Below, piece by piece: positions 30,144 through 36,941 of a stretch of DNA of 52,486 nucleotides. Positions within the stretch are counted from its first letter, which is position 1, and every line of letters starts with the position of its first letter. A program made the position numbers and the translations under genes. Source of the stretch: Solirubrobacterales bacterium (GTDB taxonomy: Bacteria > Actinomycetota > Thermoleophilia > Solirubrobacterales > 70-9); contig JAICSS010000019.1 in assembly GCA_025936755.1 (NCBI GenBank), positions 1 to 52,486 of the forward strand. Reading direction: 5' to 3'. The notes beneath the pieces are model-generated. The model did not search any database. It saw only the letters and a program-made list of their open reading frames with translations, and was not told the DNA's origin.

Positions 30144-31235
30144 TTGGAGGCACCACCGACTCCGGTAACCCGACCTCGAAGAAGATTCGGACCCAAGGAT
30201 CTGCGGGACCTTACCCGTCCGCAGAAGCGCAAACTGGCACAGGTTGTGCTCACTGAGCCTGGGGCGCGGATCGTCGACTACAACCATCCTGCGGGTTACG
30301 ACGAATTCGTACTTGAGGTGTTCCCACTCTGGACTCGCCGACGACTCCGAGCCCGGGTGATGACTGCGCCCTTGACCCAGAAGGATGTTGATCGTCTGGC
30401 CCAGCGCGTAACCGAAGAGGGGGACGCGGAAGGGCTCATCCTTGCGGTGCATGATTCGAGTACTCCTCAGCTTGACTTTCCTTCCCAGGTGTCCGTTGTC
30501 AATGCTTCTGAATTGATTGCGCGCCTCGAGCGATCCGCCCTTATCGGCTGGAGAGACAGAAAACCATCTCCCTCCTACGACTTACTCGCCACCCAGCGAG
30601 TTCTTGATCGAGACGCCTCCTTCCTCGATCCTGTCGGCATCCGCTGGCTACCAACGTTGGCGCTAAACGAGCTGCCGTTGGATCTCAGAGATGGCGACCT
30701 AGAACCACAGGACGCCCTGGAGCGCTTAGCTTTCCGCTTGTTAACTTCGGTCTTTAGATTTGGCGGAGAGAGGTACGGAGAGGCGAAGCGAGGACAACGA
30801 TTGCCCGATGCCTTACTCACCTTCCAGGCTAAAGATCTGACTCTCGTTGGCGTACTTCTTGATTGCAAGGCAGCAGCCAGTGGATACACGATGGAGAGTG
30901 ACCACGAACTACGCTTTCATCAATACGTTTCATCATTGGCACCGGAACTCGCCGAGCGAGGTATTGCACTCCGCTACGTCGCCGTTTTGTCATCGTCGTT
31001 CCCAGGTCGATCAGGGCGTCGGCATCCTTTCCATGCCAGGAACAAGAAGATGATGGAAAAGGTTGGAGTGCAGCTTTCTTATCTGCGTGCGGTTGACTTC
31101 GCACGAGCGGCGGCTTTCGTCATTTCCAAAGAACTCTCTCCCGCAGCCCGTGAAGGCTTAGATTGGGACATGGTCTTCAGCACGGGCCTTGTGACCCAGG
31201 CTGACCTTCCTTCATTGATTGTCGAGCCTCTATAA
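30144..31235 (+). CDS. Two-part PD-(D/E)XK nuclease-like protein, first gene of a Qat-like operon
   Basis: 363 residues from TTG 30144; no ATG or GTG is available nearby. The N-terminal part (about 50-140) resembles an Mrr-like endonuclease fold without clear catalytic residues (VEVFP-like strands, WTRRRLRARVMTAPLTQKDV, VSVVNASELIARLE). The C-terminal part has an intact PD-(D/E)XK arrangement: RLPDALLTF with D222, then VGVLLDCKAAASGYTM with D240-x-K242, after an LERLAFRLLTSVFRFGGERY helix. It is probably a DNA endonuclease. The stop abuts the next gene's ATG with no gap. In canonical Qat this place is held by the ATPase QatA. Confidence 0.72.
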   Translation: MEAPPTPVTRPRRRFGPKDLRDLTRPQKRKLAQVVLTEPGARIVDYNHPAGYDEFVLEVFPLWTRRRLRARVMTAPLTQKDVDRLAQRVTEEGDAEGLILAVHDSSTPQLDFPSQVSVVNASELIARLERSALIGWRDRKPSPSYDLLATQRVLDRDASFLDPVGIRWLPTLALNELPLDLRDGDLEPQDALERLAFRLLTSVFRFGGERYGEAKRGQRLPDALLTFQAKDLTLVGVLLDCKAAASGYTMESDHELRFHQYVSSLAPELAERGIALRYVAVLSSSFPGRSGRRHPFHARNKKMMEKVGVQLSYLRAVDFARAAAFVISKELSPAAREGLDWDMVFSTGLVTQADLPSLIVEPL

Positions 31236-31928
31236 ATGGGCACGTCGACCTCATATAGAGCTCCTAGTGTTCCTCGCTGGCAAGCCTTCGTCGTAGCCTT
31301 TCAGCAGGGTCTACCCCTTGAGCGGGTCCGTTCCGAGTTGTTCAACGCTGGCGACGATTGGGAAAACGCTCTAGCGGCATCTGGAGTTGGTGCGTTCGCG
31401 GCAGCAATCGCCCAAGCCTGGGAGACGCTTCCTGATCGTCTTCAGGCTCAGGATCGGCCCGAGGCCGCGATTCTCGCCCTAGCTTCTGAGGCTCGCCACG
31501 CGGCAGCCCACGAGGAGCCAACTGCCGCGCTGGCTTTAGCTGAGCGGGCTTTCACCGCCATCCTCAGTCGGACTGCCAGCGGCGAGGAAGCACTAAGCGC
31601 AAGAAGCGCCGAGAGCGCCGCAGCAGAGTTCACGCGGGCAAGGACGGAAGCACCACAGCGTCTTGTCGGCGCTTACCTCCAGGAGTTGCTGGGCCAATAC
31701 GCCAAGCATGTCGCCTCCCGCGAGACGGGCACCCTTACGGAAGGCCCAAGCCCTTTGCGCGTTGGAGAGATCCGCCCGCTCATACGCCAGCTTGCCGAAA
31801 GTGCCGAAGCTACCGCCGAGGGGGTCGTCAATCCAGGCGCTACGCCCGACGAGGTGAAGAACCGCTGGGCCAGCATAATTCGCGAGGCCTTCGCTCGCGG
31901 GCGCACGATTCCAGAGGGCCCCCAGTGA
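31236..31928 (+). CDS. QatB-like protein with MGTS N-terminus
   Basis: 230 residues, mostly alpha-helical and Ala/Glu-rich. The N-terminus MGTSTSYRAPSVPRWQAF resembles the MGTS-x-S opening of QatB proteins, where a flexible Gly-start tail precedes a helical body. The next gene is a QueC/QatC-like enzyme overlapping by four bases (GTGA). QueC-like enzymes of defence loci have been reported, as I recall, to attach a deazaguanine to the N-terminal glycine of such partners; Gly2 here would be the acceptor after Met removal. The QatB call rests on the N-terminus and gene order, not a full alignment. Confidence 0.65.
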   Translation: MGTSTSYRAPSVPRWQAFVVAFQQGLPLERVRSELFNAGDDWENALAASGVGAFAAAIAQAWETLPDRLQAQDRPEAAILALASEARHAAAHEEPTAALALAERAFTAILSRTASGEEALSARSAESAAAEFTRARTEAPQRLVGAYLQELLGQYAKHVASRETGTLTEGPSPLRVGEIRPLIRQLAESAEATAEGVVNPGATPDEVKNRWASIIREAFARGRTIPEGPQ

Positions 31929-33226
31929 AGCGTTTTTCGGTCGTGGTCAATGACTGTGCAGCACCTGAAGTACCGGGCATCCTCCACGTACGAAGCCAAG
32001 ACACCGCATACGGAGAAAAGAACTTTCTGCTCCGATATGACGAGCTCGCAGAAGGCCTCCCGCGGCAGCTAGTCGATCGGGAGCTTGATCTTCTCGAAGT
32101 AGCCGGTCACCTCTTCGCGACTGACATTGCGTGCGAGCGCGGGGCGGGAGATGTTGAGTGGAACCGTGCCATCAAAGTGTGGCTGCCGGTACGGAACCCG
32201 GACTACTGGACGACCCAGCGGGCTGTTATTGAGGGAGTGTGGACGGACCTAACTGGTGATGACATCGAAATCAGGTTTGAGCAGGCTACTGATCCTTTGG
32301 AAGCTCCTCGAATGGCCAAAGCGCCATTTCCGAACCACGACGGGATCGCTCTACTTTCTGGCGGCCAGGATTCCTTCGCTGGAGCCCTTGACCTCTTGGC
32401 ACACGGCCACCATCCTCTCTACCTCTCCCATGTGGCAAGTGGAGCTACCAGTTCCGCTCAGAAATCGGTCGAGGCCCACTTGAGAAAGCGGCCGGAACCC
32501 CAAGTGAAGCGCCTAAAGCTGTCTGCCCGAAAAGCTCCTGGCAAGTACTTTCCCGGCCAAGAGTCGTCTCAACGCAGTCGGACCTTCCTCTTTCTAGTCG
32601 CCGCAAGCGTAGTCGCCTCAGTAGGTGACAGCGCAAAGGTTTGGCTGAATGAGAACGGAGTCATGGCTCTGCACCTTCCCCTTACTCCTGCTCGCATTGG
32701 AAGCTTGTCGACTCATACCGCAGCGCCCCCAATCCTGAGCCGCATTGAAGCGCTAGTTGGCGATGTCCTCGGCAAGCCGACGGCTTTGGAGAACCGGCTG
32801 GTTGGCCTGACCAAGCCCGAGGTCATCGAGTTAGCAGTGTCCCTCGGTGCTAAAGACGAGATGCAGGATACGGTTTCATGTTGGCAGATCGGCCGAACCC
32901 GAGAGCACTGTGGTATTTGCGCGCCTTGCATCCTCCGTCGTGTGTCTTGCGAGGCCCATGGAGTCCCAGATGTCCAATATGCGGCCGATGTTTTCGACGA
33001 CTCCTCTGCACTGGATGACCCCAAGGCTCGGGACAACCTCGGGCATATGGTTTCTCTTATTCAGGACCTCAAGGAGCTCTCCGACGTAAACTTGGAGTAT
33101 GAGTACCCGGAGCTTCTTGGTGGACAGCCGATCCTCTCTCTAAGTGAATCGATTGCTCTTCACCGACGCTGGGCAGATCAAGCTGCCGCCGTTCTGTTCC
33201 GGCATTCTGTACCTAAGAACCTTTAA
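31925..33226 (+). CDS. QueC/QatC-like PP-loop ATPase
   Basis: 433 residues from GTG 31925. An N-terminal domain of about 135 residues, absent from housekeeping QueC, precedes the PP-loop ALLSGGQDSFAGAL (S145-S150). The C-terminal zinc site is C319, C329, C332, C335 (SCWQIGRTREHCGICAPC), the same spacing as QueC. QueC makes 7-cyano-7-deazaguanine from carboxy-deazaguanine with ATP and ammonia; defence-linked relatives (QatC, CBASS Cap9) use the chemistry differently. No queuosine-pathway gene (queD, queE, tgt) is nearby, favouring a defence role. TAATG junction with the next gene. Confidence 0.85.
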   Translation: MKRFSVVVNDCAAPEVPGILHVRSQDTAYGEKNFLLRYDELAEGLPRQLVDRELDLLEVAGHLFATDIACERGAGDVEWNRAIKVWLPVRNPDYWTTQRAVIEGVWTDLTGDDIEIRFEQATDPLEAPRMAKAPFPNHDGIALLSGGQDSFAGALDLLAHGHHPLYLSHVASGATSSAQKSVEAHLRKRPEPQVKRLKLSARKAPGKYFPGQESSQRSRTFLFLVAASVVASVGDSAKVWLNENGVMALHLPLTPARIGSLSTHTAAPPILSRIEALVGDVLGKPTALENRLVGLTKPEVIELAVSLGAKDEMQDTVSCWQIGRTREHCGICAPCILRRVSCEAHGVPDVQYAADVFDDSSALDDPKARDNLGHMVSLIQDLKELSDVNLEYEYPELLGGQPILSLSESIALHRRWADQAAAVLFRHSVPKNL

Positions 33227-33834
33227 TGACCCATATTACTTACGGCATCTTCCGTGCAGGCGTTCGCGACCCAGGCAAAACCCTGGCCTCATACACGGGC
33301 CAAAAACCGATACCGACGCCGTATCCAAGCGCAAGTGCATCAATCACCCGCTTCCACCGCGAGGGTCCTGACCAAGCTTGGAGCGTTCTAGATCAAGCGC
33401 TTTCATCAAGCTCCTACTGGGGAAGACCTGGGACTCCACAGGCTGGTTGGGCGAATGCGATACGAGAATGCTTTCAGGTGTACCGCGCTCTTGCTGAGCA
33501 AGACCAGCGGGTATCGATTGCGACCGGCGTCAACCGAGAACTCGTGCTTCCGCCTGATGACATTGGTGTCTATGTAGATGTGGTACTCCTCGACCCAAAT
33601 GGTTACTCACCACGTGTCGTTCTCTGGGATTCTAACCCCCTCACCCATAGCCGGGCCGTACTGTATGGAGCTCCTGTGTGGAGAGCCATGGAGGAAGAGA
33701 TGGGCGAAGGCCGAATCGTGGGGGTCGAAATCTGGAAGCTGCGAACCGGCGATCGAGAGTTGGTGCTACCGGCTGAGGCGGAAGCGGCCATGCCGGAAGT
33801 TGTTCAGATTGCTCGCCGAATAGCTGGCCCCTAG
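33226..33834 (+). CDS. Unrecognised fourth protein of the Qat-like operon, possibly a diverged nuclease
   Basis: 202 residues from ATG 33226, sharing one base with the QatC-like stop. I do not recognise a named family. The middle (IGVYVDVVLLDPNGYSPRVV, then LWDSNPLTHSRAVLYGAPVW, and GRIVGVEIWKLRTGDRELV) has the strand order of a PD-(D/E)XK nuclease with D near VDVVLLD and W-D-S-N where ExK is expected; the missing Lys makes activity uncertain. It takes the place of QatD (a TatD nuclease) in canonical Qat. The call is inference from pattern and position. Confidence 0.6.
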   Translation: MTHITYGIFRAGVRDPGKTLASYTGQKPIPTPYPSASASITRFHREGPDQAWSVLDQALSSSSYWGRPGTPQAGWANAIRECFQVYRALAEQDQRVSIATGVNRELVLPPDDIGVYVDVVLLDPNGYSPRVVLWDSNPLTHSRAVLYGAPVWRAMEEEMGEGRIVGVEIWKLRTGDRELVLPAEAEAAMPEVVQIARRIAGP

Positions 33835-33840
33835 AGACCG

Positions 33841-34978
33841 CTAGCCCACGGTCTCTCTCACGAGATCATGGCTCCGTCCCACCGGATGCGTGTACCGCGC
33901 AAGCATGGTCTCGACCGATGACCTGCAATCTCGGCTAGGTCCGCATCATCTACACCTGAGGCTCGTAAATGCGTGACGTAAGAGTGGCGGCACTCGTGGG
34001 GGCGAATATCCAAGCCGGAGGCTTCTTGGGTCGGCTTCCAAAGGTCCCGGTAGAAGGTGCGCTCGCGCCAGAGGCGGCCGCGGGGCGTTGGGAAGAGGAG
34101 CTGGCAGTCGGGGCCGTTGAGGTTGATCTGCACTTCGAGCATCCAAGCGAGGGTCGCTGGCACCGGGACGATGCGACCAGCGTCGGGCTCGCCGTGGTCA
34201 ATCTTCGTGCCCTCGAGGATCTGGCCCTCGTGGGCGGTGCGGCGGACTTGGAGGGTTTCGCCGTCGAAGTCTTCGCGGCGTAGGGGCAGCACCTCCCCCA
34301 GCCTCAGACCGCAGTCGGTGAAGACCCGGACCATCGCCTCGTAGCGGCCAGCCGCCTTTGCGAAGCGGTGCATCTCCTCGAAGCTGAGGACGCGGATCGG
34401 TCTTGGCTTCCTCTTCGCTCGCGGGTCGTTGGCTCGGATGCGGATGCCCTTGAAGGGGTTGAGGTCGCAGACTTCATCGGTGATCGCGTCCTCGGCCATC
34501 GCTGAGAGGGCGCGGAGGATGCCTACGGCCCCGGTGGTTGCGCGACCTTCGGTCCTGAGGATGTGGTCGACCAGGGCGAGCGTGTGGCGGCGGCGCAGCT
34601 CGCGCAGCGACCAGTCCTCAGCGGGATGCCCTCGATCTCAACGTTGGCAACTCGGCTGATGCGGTGGTCGTTCGTTGCGTTCGTGCGCTCGGATCGCGGG
34701 TGGCGCTCGGTCCAGGTGGCGGCGTAGTCGCCGAGGGTGTCCGGCCGATCCGAGAGTCCGTATGGCTCGTCGATGGCTTTCTGCGCATCGGCCCTCCGCC
34801 GAAAGGTGCCTCTGCGACGGTTCCAGGTGGGCTTCGCGATGTGGCGCTTCAGGCACGAATTCGGAGGGGTCGCTCCTATGGCCCGATACACCGGCCCAGA
34901 TGGCAATGTGAAGTAACGCCTCTGAGAATCAACGGTGTGCTTGGGAAAAACAGAGAACGAACCTGCCGTCCGTTGCAT
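33841..34978 (-). pseudogene. Tyrosine-type integrase with two frameshifts
   Basis: The product reads across three frames. The N-terminal and core-binding part lies at about 34620-34978 (WNRRRGTFRRRADAQKAIDE, TLGDYAATWTERHPRSERTN). Near 34616 a G seems lost from a GGG run, shifting to the frame of 33925-34615 (DWSLRELRRRH, DCGLRLGEVLPL with the first catalytic Arg, HECRHSYVTHL with HxxR). Near 33911-33918 a 4-base tandem unit (TCGG) seems deleted; the last part, ETMLARYTHPVG with the nucleophilic Tyr, is read in another frame to the TAG at 33841. Sequencing error is possible for either shift. It explains how the island arrived and suggests it is now stuck. Confidence 0.8.
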
Positions 34979-35001
34979 AGGCGGCGACTATCATCGCCGG
35001 C

Positions 35002-35217
35002 ATGAGCAAGCGGTCCGTCCTCATCGTTGTGTTGCTACTTGCCATCGCCGGCTGCACGATCGCGGTTGTGTTGCAGGGCGAAGGGGACTACCTGCTCGGG
35101 GCGCTGGTCGCGGTGGGTATTTGGTCCCTGCTCGGGCTGGCCTTGATGATGCGCTGGACGATCAGCTTGCAGTTCTGGGGAGCCGTCGGGAACTGGCTCC
35201 GAGGTCTCTGGCGCTAG
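35002..35217 (+). CDS. Small two-helix membrane protein
   Basis: 71 residues from ATG 35002. Two hydrophobic segments (about 6-24, VLIVVLLLAIAGCTIAVVL, and 31-52, LLGALVAVGIWSLLGLALMM) end in a basic, Trp-rich tail. The IAGC at about 14-17 resembles a lipobox, but the second helix argues for a plain membrane protein. No family recognised. It sits between the broken integrase and the tRNA-Glu gene, at the very edge of the island. Confidence 0.5.
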   Translation: MSKRSVLIVVLLLAIAGCTIAVVLQGEGDYLLGALVAVGIWSLLGLALMMRWTISLQFWGAVGNWLRGLWR

Positions 35218-35270
35218 CCGACCTGGCTCTGCACCGCGCAATGCGCGGCACGGGCCGGAACACCAAGGAA

Positions 35271-35366
35271 TGCGCCCGACGGGAGTCGAACCCGCGACCT
35301 TCGGCTTGAAAGACCGACGCTCTTTGGGCCCCCGAAAGGACCCGTTGACCACTGAGCTACGGGCGC
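35271..35366 (-). tRNA. tRNA-Glu (anticodon TTC) with an inserted hairpin in the D-loop
   Basis: Minus-strand cloverleaf: acceptor GCGCCCG/CGGGCGC, D-stem GCTC/GAGC, anticodon stem TCGGT/GCCGA with loop CTTTCAA, T-stem GCGGG/CCCGT with loop TTCGACT, discriminator A, no encoded CCA. The D-loop is about 31 bases instead of 8: after AGTGG comes TCAAC, a 6-bp hairpin GGGTCC-TTTCGG-GGGCCC (35326-35343) and AAA. The gene is 96 bases rather than about 73. It may be a decayed gene, one with a processed insert, or an unusual functional form. Confidence 0.8.
35296..35312. repeat. Candidate right attachment site (attR) inside tRNA-Glu
   Basis: GACCTTCGGCTTGAAAG covers the tRNA anticodon loop, 3' anticodon stem and variable region, a known crossover position for tyrosine integrases. 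It matches 24433-24449 at 16 of 17 bases in the same orientation. Confidence 0.45.
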
Positions 35367-35429
35367 TCGACTGGAACGATACCCGCGCAATGGGATTTGA
35401 GCATCCTCGGCGCGGCTAGAGTCCTTTGG

Positions 35430-36185
35430 ATGGAGCTGGGGATCGAGGGGAAGGTCGCCCTGGTGATGGGCGCGAGCAGGGGGATCGGGCGGGGGGTCGC
35501 CGGTGCCCTGGCTCGGGAGGGGGCGCGGGTCGCCCTTGCCAGCCGCTCGCGGGAGCGGCTGGAGGAAGCGGCTGGGGAGATCGGGGAGGCGGCCACTCCG
35601 TTCGTCGCCGACGCCACCGACCTCGACCGCCTGGCGCGGCTGCCGCTCGAGGTCGCCGAGACCCTGGGCTCGGTCGACATCCTCGTCACCAACACCGGCG
35701 GGCCGCCGCCGGGCGGGGCGCTCGACCACGGCTTCGAGGAATGGGAGGAGGCCTACCGCTCGCTTGTCCTGGCGCCGCGGGTGCTCGCCGGCGCCGTCGT
35801 CCCCGGCATGCGCGGCGAGGGCTGGGGGCGGATCGTCAACGTCGGCTCGACGACGACGATCGAGCTCAACCCCGCTCTCGGCCTCTCCAACGCGCACCGG
35901 ATGGCGACGGTCGGCTTCCTGAAGACGCTGGCGCGGGAGGTCGCGAGCGACGGGATCACGGTCAACACCGTCGCCACCGGCCGCTTCGCCACCGACCGCA
36001 TGGCCGAGCTCGGCGGCTCGATCGAGCAGGTCGAAGCGGCCGCGCGGGAGGAAGTGCCGGCGGGCCGGCTCGGCACCGTCGAGGAGTACGGCGACCTCGT
36101 CGCCTTCCTCTGCTCCGACCGCGCCGCCTACATCACCGGCGCCGTCATCCCGATCGACGGCGGGTTGATGCGCTCGACCGTGTAG
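35430..36185 (+). CDS. Short-chain dehydrogenase/reductase-like protein lacking YxxxK
   Basis: 251 residues from ATG 35430 (the frame opens earlier at a TTG). Rossmann fold with the NADP turn GASRGIGRGVA, then VTNTGGPPPGGALDHGFEEW. The SDR catalytic Tyr-x3-Lys is absent: NVGSTTTIELNPALGLSNAH is followed by RMATVGFLKTLAREVASDGI, with Asn and Arg where Tyr and Lys should be. The C-terminal part has AYITGAVIPIDGG. A whole SDR subgroup annotated as 3-oxoacyl-ACP reductase shares NTGGPPPG and this replacement, so the enzyme likely uses other chemistry or binds without turnover. Confidence 0.85.
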   Translation: MELGIEGKVALVMGASRGIGRGVAGALAREGARVALASRSRERLEEAAGEIGEAATPFVADATDLDRLARLPLEVAETLGSVDILVTNTGGPPPGGALDHGFEEWEEAYRSLVLAPRVLAGAVVPGMRGEGWGRIVNVGSTTTIELNPALGLSNAHRMATVGFLKTLAREVASDGITVNTVATGRFATDRMAELGGSIEQVEAAAREEVPAGRLGTVEEYGDLVAFLCSDRAAYITGAVIPIDGGLMRSTV

Positions 36186-36191
36186 CGGTGG

Positions 36192-36941
36192 TCACAGGCC
36201 TCGCAGCAACCGCGCCGCCACACCCCGCAGCGTCCGCTTGCCGTACGCGTGACTCGGGTCGAACTCGGTGAAGATCGCCAGGGCGACCCGCTGGGGCCCG
36301 CGCTTCAGCAGCGCAACCTGGTGATCCACCCGGCCGCTGCCGCTCCCCCACCCTCCCTTGAGGAAGAGCTTCCAGCCGGGCGGCACGACGCGCCCGACGC
36401 CCCAGCGCTGCGAGCGGACCACGTGCGAGAGCAGGTAGCGCGCGTAGGGCCGGTGCCGCTCCGGGACGTAGCGCTGCAGGCGGTACATGAACCGCACCTG
36501 GTCCCGGGGGCTGGTCCGGCTCAGTCCCCAGATCGAGTGGTAGCGGAAGTCCCGCATGCCGGCGACGCGCGCCAGGCGGCGGATCCGCCGCGGGCCGACC
36601 ATGTCCCGCACCCTCGTCGCCGCGACGCTGTCGCTCCAGCGGATCATCGGCGCCAGCAGCCGCCTGTCGCCGCGCCGCAGCGGGTGCTCGCCCCGCTTGC
36701 GCAGCAGCGCCGCCAGCAGCATCACCTTGAAGACGCTCGCCGCCGGCGCCGTGTCCGCCACCCGGTACCCCCGGAAGCGCCCGCGCTGGTCGATCACCGC
36801 GAAAGCGACCTCCCCCGCCCGCTTCTGCGCGTAGCGCCGCGCCGCCGCCACATCCGGCTGCCACGGCTTCGCTTCAGCCGTAGCCGGCGCCAGAGCCAGC
36901 AGCACGACCAGCAGCAGGAATGTTCTACTGGGCTTGCTCAC
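36192..36941 (-). CDS. Exported serine hydrolase of the class A beta-lactamase fold
   Basis: 249 residues with an N-terminal signal peptide (LLLVVLLALAPATAEA). Active-site motifs: ASVFKV (S-x-x-K, about 69-72), SDSVA in the S-D-N position (about 104), and a KGGWG stretch standing in for K-T-G. This is the beta-lactamase/D-Ala-D-Ala carboxypeptidase-like fold. Because SDS replaces SDN and KGG replaces KTG, it is probably a peptidoglycan-linked hydrolase and not a typical beta-lactamase. Its ATG overlaps the end of lysS by 17 bases, so it is the last gene of the argF-to-lysS run. Confidence 0.8.
   Translation of the reverse strand: MSKPSRTFLLLVVLLALAPATAEAKPWQPDVAAARRYAQKRAGEVAFAVIDQRGRFRGYRVADTAPAASVFKVMLLAALLRKRGEHPLRRGDRRLLAPMIRWSDSVAATRVRDMVGPRRIRRLARVAGMRDFRYHSIWGLSRTSPRDQVRFMYRLQRYVPERHRPYARYLLSHVVRSQRWGVGRVVPPGWKLFLKGGWGSGSGRVDHQVALLKRGPQRVALAIFTEFDPSHAYGKRTLRGVAARLLRGL

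Noticed and set aside
31925-33226. Housekeeping QueC for queuosine synthesis
   Set aside because: It has a large extra N-terminal domain, sits in an accessory operon, and no queD, queE, queF or tgt gene is near.
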